Shown one piece after another: positions 47,234 through 57,985 of a DNA stretch of 64,000 nucleotides. The first letter of the stretch is position 1; each line of letters opens with the position of its first letter. Position numbers and translations under genes: made by a program. The DNA comes from Paraspadella gotoi (Eukaryota > Chaetognatha). Under the pieces are notes generated by a model. The model had not been told where the DNA came from and made no database searches. It was given only the letters and a program-made list of their open reading frames with translations. Where the stretch lies: contig CM119267.1 in the NCBI GenBank assembly GCA_051294375.1, positions 5,755,992 to 5,819,991 of the forward strand, in the 5' to 3' direction.

Positions 47234-49398
47234 TCATTGTTTGAACTGCGCGGCGCCCATCGCTTCCCTGAACGATTCCAAGAATCCTCGGTAATGTTCG
47301 GGCGGATGAACGGCGACCGCGGTGGCGATCAAGGGTCTTTCCTGGTGCTGCACCAGTTGGTGATTCTGAGGCTGCAGCAACGCCTGGGGATGTAGCGGCG
47401 GAGGCGGTGAAGGAAGATGGTGCTGCGGCAGCGTCGTTTGCGCTTGAAGCTGAACGTGCATGTGCGCGACTTGCGGCTTTGGTTGCGGCTGATTAGGGAT
47501 GATGTGCTGAATTTGCACTTGATGAATTTGTTGTGGCAGCGTTTGCTGCTGGTGTTGTTGCTGTTGTTGTTGCGGCTGTACGTGCTGTTGCGGAAGAGGA
47601 GACTGCGTGGCCTGCTGCGGTGGTTGCTGCTGCAGAACGACGGAAACGGGCTGATGCTGAGGCGCGGCCTGAATGGCTTTCGGCTGTCCGGGCGGAGGGG
47701 CGAGCTTTTTAGCCGGACAGACGTACCAAGGTCTCGCCTTTCGAAAGGTGATGAATCCAATCTTCACTTCGGAATTCACCTGCAGAAAAAAAAAAAAATT
47801 GTCGACGCTGCGCGCACACTCAAGCTCCCCCGTCCCCCAATCGACCCCTAACACCCCCGCACCTGCATGAATCGGTTGTAGACCTCTCGCTCGGGACACT
47901 GCAAGAATCGCTTGGCCTCGGTGAGGACTTGCACGGTGCCGTTGGCGTCCTTGATCTTCTTCTTGCACTTGCGCGAGTGGTCGGCCGGACGGGAGAACTG
48001 AAGATAGTAGTTGATGATTTCCTGGCGATGCGTCGTCAGCTTGGAGGTGAGTCTGCACTTCTTCTTAAGAATCCACTTGTAGGAGAATCCATTAGCCACC
48101 ATCTTCTTGCGTCGCTTGAGGGCGTTCTCCAGCGTTTTGGAGGCGACGTTGAGGCGTTTGGAGAGTTTGTTCATGTCGCGAGAGTCCTTGACGTTGTCGC
48201 CGACGATGGCCGACGTTATAATTTGTCGGGCGCGGATGCGCTCGATCTTGTCGGTGCCTGGACAAAAGAGAAAAGGAGAAAGTCGAAGCTTTATTGACTA
48301 AAAGGAAAAAATCCGGATTCTAACCTTTTTTGCTGAACGAACTAAGATTTTCCATGATGTTGTCGAGAACGTTCTTCCCCATGATGGAATCCTCGGTGAG
48401 GGCGGGAGACGGCAAAAGGCCTTCCTCCTTGAGCTGTTCCCGAACATCCTTTTCGTGCAACATGCTCTTGATGATGTCGACAAGCTGATCCCAAGTCTGC
48501 GTTCCTTCAATGACAAAAATCGCGTTAACGGTTAAGTAATGACGTCGGCTCAGGCAGAACATTTCTACTTCTAGTTTTATCTTTACCCTGACATAAGGCG
48601 GTGAAGATTTTTCCTTTAGCTCGCGACTTTGCCATTCTGTGAACCCAGATCTATGAAAAAATAGCGGGAAAAAGGATAAAAACAAAGCTTAAAAGCGATT
48701 TACCTTGCAAATAAATTAGTTAAAAAATATTTCGTCGTAATAAATCTATTATTTACCATTAGTTTTTAAGCATTTTCGCCAAATTGCAATTTCGTCTTCG
48801 TAACAAATTTCCGAGAAAAGCCGATCTCTCTTACCTGCGAGGAATTTGCGACGGGCACGTAGTCGTCGGGTTTTTTGAGTTTCTTGATGATTTCCCAACT
48901 GTGAAATTCGACGAGAGACTTTTGCTTTTTATACTTTTTCTTAACGTCGGCGACGATCTTGTCGATGCCGCCGTCGTCTTTGAGGCTCTCCAGTTCCTCG
49001 TCGTCGTCGTCTTCGTCGCCGCCGGCGTCGTCGTCGTTCTTCGGACAGAACAAACCTCTGGCGTCGTCGCCGTTTTCGAAAGTAGCTTCGCCCTTCATCT
49101 TCCCAACGTCGAAGGTCGGACACGGGAGGCTCTGGAGGTCCGCGATGGTGGGCAACGAGGCGGCCGAGGGAAAGGCGGAAGCGGCGGCAGGATTGGAGGC
49201 GGTGGCAGGGACGGCAGTGGGGTCGACGGCGGCCGGCTCTTGAGAGCACTCGGCCTTGACCTGAAACTGCTGCGTCGGCGAGGCGGGTTCGATGATGATT
49301 CGCTTTTGCGCCTGATCCACGTACATTCCGATCTCTGAAATGAGGTTCTCGCGAATCAAGAATCCTTTGATGTGAAAGTAAATTTCGTTTATATCCAT
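47234..49398 (-). CDS. Uncharacterised 582-aa protein with a mobile-element-like domain and a Gln-rich tail
   Basis: Five exons: 49398-48835, 48650-48587, 48504-48325, 48257-47863, 47779-47234. All junctions are GT-AG and in phase. Exon 1 encodes an N-terminal segment with an acidic run (DDDDAGGDEDDDDEE) derived from a GAC repeat. Exon 4 is a basic helical region (ALKRRKKMVANGFSYKWILK). Across the exon 4/5 join lies EVYNRFMQVNSEVKIGFITF followed by RKARPWYVCPAKK. From memory, this EVY-x(n)-KIGFxxFxxxRPWYV pattern recurs in many multi-copy, transposon-linked invertebrate proteins. The C-terminal 150 residues are a Gln/Pro/His-rich low-complexity tail (QQPPQQATQSPLPQQ), as in many transcription co-factors. 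Function unknown; a domesticated transposon-derived nuclear factor is the best guess. RPL41 lies 471 bp downstream. Confidence 0.8.
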
Positions 49399-51788
49399 GT
49401 TTATGTGTTTTTTTCCAGGTCAATCCTTTAACGAATTCAATGTTTGCTGCCTTTAACCTTCATTTTGACCTCTGAAAACGGCGAAAAATAAAATATATTC
49501 CGAGTCTAAATCTACTTTACTGTGACGATATGCTTATCTCATTCAAGCAAGAAATATCTAAGGAGAGATTTCTAAACGAGTAAAATGCTATAACGGAAGC
49601 TCCGCTAAGACATTCAGGCAATTTAAAAGGCCAATAAAAAACAATAGCACAGCGAAACCTTTCAAAAATATTAACAAAATATTTTCCCTTTCCGTAATAA
49701 AGTCAAAGAGTGCAACATCCCATAAAAAAGTGAACCAATTTGGTTAAAGATGAACCCGCCTAAAAATACTTGTTAATAGATAGTTATGACCAGATAAACT
49801 GAGAGTCATGCGCACAAGACTTACAGCTAACTTGGTTACGCTTTCGTAAGTACATAAGTATAAAGTAGCTTCCGCTATTACTAATGTTATGGAGTATTAT
49901 AAAAAGAGACAATCTCAAAGCGAAAAGATATAAAGACTTTTCAATTTCGTCAGGCTAAGTAATGAGACAAAAACTTACAAAACAGGTCATGTAGATACCT
50001 CACTCGAGAGCCAATATTAGTTTATTTTTTTATATATTTTTATGCCGGTCCCTCGAGGATGATATCAATATTCACTTGCAAAAAACCGTTTTTTAAATTC
50101 CTACAATGGTTTCCGAGATATAGTCATAAACGTCAGCCTTGAAAGGCAAAATTTGTCAGAATAAAATTTCGAGTTTCTTCTTAGATTTCTGACGCGCTAG
50201 TACAAACTATTTAAAAAAAAGAGAAAACGTTTTGCTGATTTCTTCCAGCATAATCCATAAATGTGTAAGACGATAGGTAAACCTGAAAGTGATATGTCTC
50301 TAGAGAACGAAAAATTTTTCTTTAAGTTTTATTTTAAAATTTAGGTATTGTACCAATAGGATAAATTGAGATACTCCCGCTTTGCCGAAATTTTATTTAA
50401 CAAAGATTTGTACTGCGTAGTTCAAATCCTTAGTTCTCTCACGGTAAAAAAGTTATTTTCTTGAATAACTTTGGAAAGAAAAGAGGTAGGAAAGTGGGTG
50501 AGGTATTAAATTAAAGCCCTAATCATGGGACACCTCTCTGAAATAGTTTTATTAAATTTTATCCATAAATCTTTACACAGCTTTTATTTAAATCGGAGTT
50601 AAAAGTATAACAGTTTTTTGCATTAAAAATTTCAATGAAGGCATGTGAAATTTTTTTGCTTCTTTCGTAATTTGAAAAAGGAAAGACTAAATTACATTTT
50701 GATTACCATTAAATTTGCTCTACTCTATAAATTTGCTTGTATTTTATAGTTAAAGTAAAAAACAAGCAAAAATTTATGAAGTAGCTGGATAAAATGTTTT
50801 TTTAAATATGAAAAATGATAAATACAAAAATATTTTCAGATTGATATAAACAGTCTGGACATCTACCTTCTTGTCTGTGAAAAAAAAATTGTCATTTTCC
50901 ATTATCTTCAACTGCAAACAAAAAAGCTTGACACGCTGCTTGTTTATCATAATAAAATTTAAAAAAATTACATAGCTGGTGACATATTTGACAAAGCAAG
51001 ACATCATTGTGTTTATTTGTATTGATAATTTTCTTTTAAATATAACAACCTTTATACAAGGAATTTAATTCTATTACTTATCATCCGTTTAAATTAAGAA
51101 AAAAAATTTTGCGGAATAGCCCATTGGAAAGGGTTCATTGACTGACTTAATGATCGAATTTTTTAGGTTTCTTTACTGCCCCCCTTTCACAAGACATAAA
51201 AGGTCATGATTATCATGTCAGTATGTCCATATTATCTGTACCCTTTCTGCAACCTGCATTCTGAATTTTCTTTTTTTCCCTTTCAAATGTATTAAATAAA
51301 AAAAATTATTTGAGAGAACAATTGGCGTGGAGGATGCCATTGGTAAGCCTTAGTTACCCCACTTCCCGATCGAATTTTTAAACGAGGTTTTTTTTCCATC
51401 TATTCGAGACATAACACTAACTATTGGTACTATTAATTTTTTATTTTTTTCATGAAATTTTGCGTAATCAGAGAAACGTTTAGCGTGTCAAAAAAATATG
51501 GAAAAAAAAGAGAAAAACGTTCTGACAAATTTAAAAATTTATGGAGGAATCTAGGTCATGGAAAAATGATCGAGAAAAAAATTAATACAAACATGGTTAG
51601 ATAGAAGAACAAAATGAGAGGAACGACTGGTTTGGAAGAAAAAAAAAAACCCAAAAAAACACTTAATTGATTTACCCGCACACGAAAAAAACATTGCGCT
51701 ACCCTAAAATCTGGCAGAAGAAAGGCACGCGATCACAAAAGCTGACAGTAGTTCATGAAATTCGGAGTGAAAGTGTAAAATTTGGCCT
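49399..51788. other. AT-rich gene-free spacer between the two gene blocks
   Basis: About 2.4 kb between the SIDT stop and the next upstream-facing ATG. It is AT-rich with homopolymer runs and no long microsatellite. Reading frames on both strands are short and do not look like protein. It is the only long gap inside the 39-64 kb gene array, so it is the natural place for a promoter of the downstream block. I see no specific motif that proves this. Confidence 0.6.
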
Positions 51789-54323
51789 CTAAACGGGAAC
51801 GGATTCTTCGACGCCGTCGACTTTCGTTTCGTCTTCCAAACTTTCCTCGACGGCCACGCCCTCAACCCCCTCGGCCTCCTCCACTTTATCCCCATTCCGG
51901 TACTTGGAGAGTCGACGCTTGAACCTCGCGATGGCCTGCGTGACCTTGAGCGCCCTCTGAGGTTCACCAAATCTCTCCTTGAAGCAATGCGGGCAAGGGT
52001 TAGACAGGTGCACCACCCTTACCGAGGTGAGAAAAATGCCGAAGGAGGAACAGATGTGCCAGATGTCGTGTCCGTCGAAAAAGGCGGGTACAATACATTC
52101 CTTATTACGCTCCCGAGATATCCACGGCTCCGTCTCCTTTTTGGAAGGGTTCTCTCGCTTGAAGAAGTAAAAGGCGACGCCCCAAGCGATGGCGACGAGA
52201 GAGTAGAAGAGCAGAATGGAGATCAAGTAGCGCTTGAAGATCCTGGGTCGCGTCGCTTGGACGAAGCGGCCCGCGTAGAGCTCGGCCAAAAACGTCGCTA
52301 TGAGAGCGGACCCGATGGTGGCGCCGACGAAGGTCTTGGCCATGTCGCCGTCCTCGTAAAAAGCGTCGAGAACGAAGTACAAAATTGCCAAACAGTAGAG
52401 GAGAAAAACGACGAAATAAAGGATGCTGAAGAGGCGCTGGCGCGTAGAAGACCGGGCGCGTTCTCCCGCGGTTCGGCGACGAATAGCGCCGCGAATGCGG
52501 TGAAAGAACTGCAGCTTGTAGGCAGCCCAGGCCAATACGACGGCCAGCCAGAGAAAAAGAGCGACGCCGAAAAACATCTTGCCTCGCGGCGTCATCGCGG
52601 CGCCGTAGACGGGGATCTCCTTCATGTTCTGCAGAGTCCCCACGTAGTTGAAGACGACGAGGGGACAGAGGAAAAAGAGGAAGATCTTGGGCGATCGCAT
52701 CTCCTTCATCTTTTCCAAGGAGGACGACCGAAGAGCAGCGTCCGCCGGCGACGCCTCCGCCGATTTGCTCTCAACGAAAAGCTTTATTTTGACGCTACCG
52801 CGATAGACAGAGACAATGATGAGAATCGCCAGCACGAACATAAATGACTGATCGAATTGCACCGCTCGTCGAGTTGGACAAAGATGATAGATGCCAGAAA
52901 ACATCCCCTGGAAGATGAGCGTCCATCCGAGCGAATAGGCGAGGGTATAATCGCAACTCTCGTCGGAAGCCGCGTGGCAGACCTTGCAGGGCGCCGTGCA
53001 GGGTTCGAAGTGATGCCTCCCGCGGCAAAACGTCTCCACAATTGAGTATAGGAACATCAGCAAAACTCCATGCACCACGTAGGCCGCATTGGATACGACA
53101 GAGTTGATTGGAAAGTCGTAGATGCCCGCCAGGTAGCATCTCTCGTTGTAGTAACATAGGTCTCGATCTCCCGTCTCCCAGCTTTGGATCAGAGTTCCCG
53201 TGATGGTCTGCAATCCGGGGATGAAGAGGGTCACCCCGAAGATGAGAACCAGATAGGAAAAGGTTTTGGGTCCGCGTTTAAACCAGGCCAGACAATTGGT
53301 AAAGTAGGTTTTGATGTTTTTGAAAAAGAAGGTGAAGGAAGAGAGGGCCTCCTCCTTGACACGATCCTTGCGGAACTCTCGATATCGGACGTACATAAGC
53401 AGAACGTCGACGAGGATAAAGAAAATCGCAGTGAAAAGGGAGACTAGGATCAGCGGAAAGAGGTAGGCGTGGTTACTCACAGCCGGCGTCATCTTCACCG
53501 TCAGGCGAAAATCTTTGGGCGACCGGTTTTCAAAGATGGAGGGGAAGACGCCCACGTACCAGACGCCGTCGCGGAGGCGCGGGATCGAATTTTGAGAGAG
53601 AGTGATCTTGCCGTAAGTAGAGAAAGTGAGAAACATGTGATCGGCGCCGGGATCCTCGTGCACGGACTCTTCGAGGCGCCCGTCGACGCCCTCCCCCGAT
53701 TGGCCGATGCAGGTTGGGCCAACAACGAGGGTGGCAACGAATCGTTTTATTTCCTCTTTGGTTTTTCGATCGAACTTGCGGCCGCGAGCCGACTCGGCCA
53801 CGTCATCGGCTTCCACAGAGAATTCCACCTGTCCGCTGGCGTTGACGAGAAGTGCGGAGAAGGTGACGCGATGACGAAAGTCGGCGTTGAGGCTCCCGTT
53901 GATGACGGCCATCCTTTCTTCTGCGGAGACGACCACTCGGCGGTCGGGAATCGGCTCGAGTCCCACATTGTAGGGAACGCCCTTCTCGCCCACTACGTCG
54001 ACGGAAACGCTGAGTTGGGAAGCGTTGCGCCAAAGATCGGCGCAGATGGTCATTTCCGAAGGGCAATTGTTCGTCGACGAACGGAGGACCAGCGCCCGAC
54101 CATCGGGAGTCCCGTCTGGCAAGGTCGCCACCGCTTGAACGCTGACGCCGGGTGGGCAATCTTTGGCGCCGAGAGTGAATCGCCAGAGGGCGGCGTTGGA
54201 GTTGGAAACGGCGAAGACATGAGACCCGGGCGTAACTCCGGGCTTTTCATAACTTGACGACGCGATCGGAGAGGGAAGAAAAACAACGAAAATCGTTAAA
54301 TATAGCAATAATAATCGACGCAT
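51789..54323 (-). CDS. SIDT: SID1 transmembrane family protein (SIDT1/SIDT2-like)
   Basis: A single open frame of 844 codons, full length for the family, with no intron. SID-1 family proteins are multi-pass membrane proteins linked to dsRNA uptake and to lipid/cholesterol handling in plasma membrane or lysosomes. A signal peptide (RLLLLYLTIFVVFLP) is followed by an ectodomain of about 260 residues with several N-glycosylation sequons. A block of about 11 membrane helices starts near residue 283 (AYLFPLILVSLFTAIFFIL). Family signatures are present: DRDLCYYNERC, NSVVSNAAYVVHG, YHLCPTRRAVQFDQSFM and FFDGHDIWHICSSFGIF. The last two carry the His/Asp residues of the proposed metal site. The last 50 residues are acidic and cytosolic or luminal. 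A 2.4 kb gene-free spacer follows. Whether it is closer to SIDT1 or SIDT2 cannot be decided here. Confidence 0.95.
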   Translation of the reverse strand: MRRLLLLYLTIFVVFLPSPIASSSYEKPGVTPGSHVFAVSNSNAALWRFTLGAKDCPPGVSVQAVATLPDGTPDGRALVLRSSTNNCPSEMTICADLWRNASQLSVSVDVVGEKGVPYNVGLEPIPDRRVVVSAEERMAVINGSLNADFRHRVTFSALLVNASGQVEFSVEADDVAESARGRKFDRKTKEEIKRFVATLVVGPTCIGQSGEGVDGRLEESVHEDPGADHMFLTFSTYGKITLSQNSIPRLRDGVWYVGVFPSIFENRSPKDFRLTVKMTPAVSNHAYLFPLILVSLFTAIFFILVDVLLMYVRYREFRKDRVKEEALSSFTFFFKNIKTYFTNCLAWFKRGPKTFSYLVLIFGVTLFIPGLQTITGTLIQSWETGDRDLCYYNERCYLAGIYDFPINSVVSNAAYVVHGVLLMFLYSIVETFCRGRHHFEPCTAPCKVCHAASDESCDYTLAYSLGWTLIFQGMFSGIYHLCPTRRAVQFDQSFMFVLAILIIVSVYRGSVKIKLFVESKSAEASPADAALRSSSLEKMKEMRSPKIFLFFLCPLVVFNYVGTLQNMKEIPVYGAAMTPRGKMFFGVALFLWLAVVLAWAAYKLQFFHRIRGAIRRRTAGERARSSTRQRLFSILYFVVFLLYCLAILYFVLDAFYEDGDMAKTFVGATIGSALIATFLAELYAGRFVQATRPRIFKRYLISILLFYSLVAIAWGVAFYFFKRENPSKKETEPWISRERNKECIVPAFFDGHDIWHICSSFGIFLTSVRVVHLSNPCPHCFKERFGEPQRALKVTQAIARFKRRLSKYRNGDKVEEAEGVEGVAVEESLEDETKVDGVEESVPV

Positions 54324-54637
54324 ATTTTTTACGAGGTTTTCGTCGAGGATTAGCCGACTGATTGTGAGTTTTTCTTTGGTTTGGGTTTGCCTGGTTAATG
54401 GTTATGTATCATATCATTTAAAAAGGCATGATTGAACCACTGTTATCCTTTTCTTCTTCATTTTTTTTTGGTTTCATGTGATTTTCCTCTATCGCCAAAC
54501 TTCCTAAAAATTGAAAATAAAACGAGAAAAAAGAAAAAAATAGTTTTCAAATAGTAACGGTAACTTGCATTGAAAAAAAGCAGGCACAAAAAAAATGACT
54601 TCTAAAAACAGTTCGTTTCTTTCTGTGGAATTTTTTT

Positions 54638-55596
54638 TTATTTCACACGCGGAATAGCAGATAACGTGATTCCTGGCAAAGACTTGGTTTGCCGCATGAC
54701 GCATCCGTCCCTGGCCATCCGCGCCGCCAATTTAGCCGTGTTGACGGCGTCGTCGATTCCAGAATGTTCTCTTCCCTCGAAGGTCATCCCGGCGTCCTTT
54801 AACGCCCCCGCCAGTCCCGCGGGCTTTCGTCCGTAGAACCGCGAGTAGATTGCCTTGAGATCGATCCAAGCCCCCAATTCGGGCGGGTGCCGCAGCCCTT
54901 TTCTCTCGCATTCGCTCCGGAGCATGCGGCCCAAGTCCCAGTCGGTCCAAGTCGCAGCGGAGCAGAATTCGCCGACGTCATCTTGGTCATCGAGTTCGTG
55001 CGCAAAGTAAAAGGAGTGACGCCGACGTTGTTCTTTCATCCAAGCGATAAACTTGGGGAGACAAATGCGCAGCGGGACACCCGATTCTACCCTGTCTTGG
55101 GTGATCCCGGTGAGACGCGTGCAAAAGGCACTGAGGGTCGGACGTTCTTCTGGTTGCACGTAGACGTGAAAACTGTTGCTGATGTCGATGTGACCAGTTC
55201 TAAAAGGAGGTATAAAGGCTAAGACGGGATGCGGTTAGGCGCTGTCTCGACCCAAGAAATTTTCTCCACTCCCTTGAGCGCAGTTTACCTCAAATCAACC
55301 AAAACAGCGGGGAATTCGATGATCTCTTGCGGATCTGGAACTATGTTTCGAGCGAACCGTTCGGTCGTCGGGTCCTCCCAACACGTCGACTCGAAGTCGA
55401 TGACGATTAAGAATCGGATACCAGACTTTGAAGAACAAGGCGATGTCGCGGGCGACGGAGTGGCCGTCAGAGCGGGCGAAGACGGCGACGACGACGCGCT
55501 CGAAGTTTTCCGCCCGCGTTGGCGATAAATTCCCTTTTCGATGGCCAACTGCTTGACCGTCTTTCCGAAGATCGGCGAGAAAGTATTCGAAGTCAT
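54638..55596 (-). CDS. ERI2: ERI1 exoribonuclease family member 2, DEDDh exonuclease
   Basis: Two exons: 55596-55289 and 55199-54638 (289 aa). The protein is a DEDDh 3'-5' exonuclease related to the siRNA/histone-mRNA nuclease ERI1. The catalytic set is complete: D67 and E69 (VIDFESTCW), D189 (TWTDWDLG), H248 and D252/D253 (REHSGIDDAVNTAKLA). EIIEFPAVLVD, RKPAGLAGALKDAGM and DGCVMR match ERI2 specifically rather than ERI1 or ERI3. No SAP domain or C-terminal zinc finger is present. A TCTCGTCTCACAG acceptor-like site precedes the ATG by 27 bp. The neighbours RNASEH1 (123 bp upstream) and SIDT (314 bp downstream) share the strand. Confidence 0.94.
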
Positions 55597-55719
55597 TTCA
55601 CCGACGAATCGACGCACGAGCTACTGTGAGACGAGAAGACTTTTTCTTCAAAATAAACAGCGAAAGAGAGGAACACAAAAGCGCGTGAATAAGAGAGAGA
55701 AATCGTGGAATTCCGTGAG

Positions 55720-56659
55720 TCAGTGTTTTCTGGCTCCGTCGTTGGCGAGACGATCCGCCATCTCGTTTCCGTGGATCCCCTTGTGAGCTTCCACCCACTT
55801 CCACTCCACATCGACTAACTGTTGCACCGAGTCCAACTCTTGCCAATCCTCGACGTTTTTTACGGGATTATTGGTCTGGAGGTTAACATTCTTGTATAAT
55901 CGTAAAATGATAAAACGGATAAGATTCCCCCCCCCTCGCTCACCGCTGTCTTCCACCCGTTCTTTTTCCACTTGAGAATCCAACTGGTGATTCCAGTCTT
56001 GACGTAACCGCTGTCGGTGCGAAGTTGAATCTTCTTAAATCCCTGCTTGCGGGCGAGACGAATAGCAGCGACGGCTGCCTGCAGCTCTGCGCGGTTGTTC
56101 GACTGCTTCCCTGGCAGCGGATCGGCGACGTTATACGAGCATCCGTCGAACCAGTAAACGCCGATTCCTAAATACGCGGGAGTTGGTAAAACGAACACAT
56201 CCCGACGCCAACGAATGAGCATTAATCAACACGTCCACCTGCTTTAGCATTGCTTTTCCCGTTGTTAAAGCAAGATCCGTCCGTGTGGACGACGATTCGT
56301 TCATTGTCATACTCGAAGTTTTTCCCCGTGGAAACGGAAGGTGGCGAGAAGATTTTGTCGCGAGGCACCGGCTTCGCGTCGACAGAAATCGAGGACCCCG
56401 AGCCGACGGCGCCGAGCGACGGGGTCTTCGAGACGCTGACCTGTCTCTCTATTTTAACCGCCTTGGGCTGAATTGCAGATTCCTCCTCCGAAAAGACATC
56501 CGAATCAAATTCGCTAGGATGCGGTCGCTTCCTACGCTCGACGAGCGATTCCAGTTTCTGTACTCGTCGCGAGATGGACTCGGCCAAACCCACCAGTGCA
56601 AGGACGTCGCTCTTTAGCGCGGACAATTCAGAAGAGAAGTTGGCAGTTTTGGCGTTCAT
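55720..56659 (-). CDS. RNASEH1: Ribonuclease H1, catalytic domain with a coiled-coil N-terminus
   Basis: Three exons: 56659-56239, 56167-55944, 55875-55720 (266 aa). The enzyme cleaves RNA in RNA/DNA hybrids. The four catalytic acids are present: D127 (VHTDGSCFNNG), E168 (NNRAELQAA), D192 (LRTDSGY) and D256 (GNEMADRLA). The basic-protrusion region TSWILKWKKNGWKT is also present. The N-terminal 120 residues lack the hybrid-binding domain of typical eukaryotic RNase H1. They instead show a heptad-like helix (about 10-45, ALKSDVLALVGLAESISRRV) and a Ser/Pro linker. No clear mitochondrial presequence is seen. The gap back to COA7 is only 242 bp, leaving little room for a missing exon. A TTTCCCGTTACAG acceptor-like site lies 17 bp before the ATG. 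ERI2 starts 123 bp after the stop. Confidence 0.94.
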
Positions 56660-56901
56660 GGTTTTTTTTTCCTTTTCTGTAACGGGAAAAAAAGTAAAAG
56701 GCCTAAACGTAACATCCTATAAAACGATTGCAACGCACGTAAAATATTTAAAGACATGGCCAAGTATTGTAACAAATAACAATAAATAAAAAACGCGTCA
56801 TATAACTGCTTCGAAGCGGTTGAAATCCTCAATATCTGATATTATCTCTTGGAGTGTTTCAAGCGTTATCAGACACAGACACGCTCTTTATCTCACGAGT
56901 C

Positions 56902-57714
56902 TCATTGTCCAAACGTGACGCCGGGTTTGGTTTCCGTCATTTCTTCGAGGATCTTTTTAGCTTTGTTCTTGAACAGTGCGGCGGTCTCATCGCAGGCTTC
57001 AACTCCGTCTCCCTTCTTGTACATCCGACTCAAATTGGCGCAACTCACGTAATCGTCCAATTCGCAACCTTTAAATAAGGAACGGGGAAATTTTCATCAG
57101 CAAAGTCAACAGCCGGTAAACACCAAAGCCACCGAGCTAACCTTTCCGCGCAAACACGATGGCCTTCTCGGGATCCCTGGATGCCTCGTCCCTAATGTAG
57201 GAGGCGAACGCTCGCTCGCACGACGCTTTGTCGTTGAGAAAACATCCTTTTTCGAAATATCGCCTCGCCTCGACAGGATCGCTTTTGAAGGAGCCGGCCC
57301 CTTTGTCCAGGGCGAACCCGTAATTGTAACAAGCCTGTTCGTGTGGTATGAGACAGTGATTTTTCAAATTGTGCCAAAAACCCAACTAATTACCGAAGCG
57401 TAAGGCTCCTTCGCGTCGCATCCTCTCTTATAGTACTCGGCGGCGAGGACTTCGTCCTTATCCTTCATGCCGCGTCCCACAAAGGCGTAGTTCCCGTACT
57501 TAAAGCAGCTCTGGGCGTATTGGTGGAGATCGCAGTTGGACTTGAAGATCCTGGCCGCCTTGGGAAAGTCCTTTTTGGAAAATTCCAACCAGTCGCCGAG
57601 TCTGTGGCAACCGTCTGGGCGATCCTCGTGAAAACACTGGAAGCGATACTCGATGGCGAGGCGGTCGAGGTATTCCCGCACCGCCTCCTCGTCTTTGAAG
57701 TCTATCGAGTTCAT
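56902..57714 (-). CDS. COA7: Cytochrome c oxidase assembly factor 7 (Sel1-repeat protein)
   Basis: Three exons: 57714-57394, 57334-57142, 57068-56902 (226 aa; human about 231). COA7 is a mitochondrial intermembrane-space protein needed for respiratory-complex assembly. It is built of Sel1-like helical repeats, each with a Cys pair. Five Cys pairs are visible: CFHEDRPDGC, CDLHQYAQSC, CDAKEPYASAC, CFLNDKASC and CELDDYVSC. The start (NSIDFKDEEAVREYL) and the end (CANLSRMYKKGDGVEA ... PGVTFG) align with the family. The ATG at 57714 is preceded two bases earlier by a T7-CGCGATTAG tract, which resembles a splice acceptor. RNASEH1 begins 242 bp downstream on the same strand. Confidence 0.93.
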
Positions 57715-57985
57715 TACTAATCGCGAAAAAAAGGGGAAACGAAAAAAAATTGACGACGAAAAGATTGCTTAGATAAATTTAACGATGCGCGTGTTAATTG
57801 GTATCACAATTCGCAAGTCACATGATTGAAAAATGTTAAACCACCACCACCAAAAGAAAAAAAAAATAACCCATTTTTTTATTGGACGCAGGGAAAAATA
57901 CTAAATTCCCGAAAAAAAAGTAACATCGAAAGTAGAAACTCGACGAATGCCCACGATGAAAAAAAAAAGGTTACGGATTCAAACG

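Noticed and set aside
51987-52847. 286-codon plus-strand frame antisense to SIDT
   Set aside because: A shadow of the GC-rich SIDT coding strand; the sense frame is a full family match.
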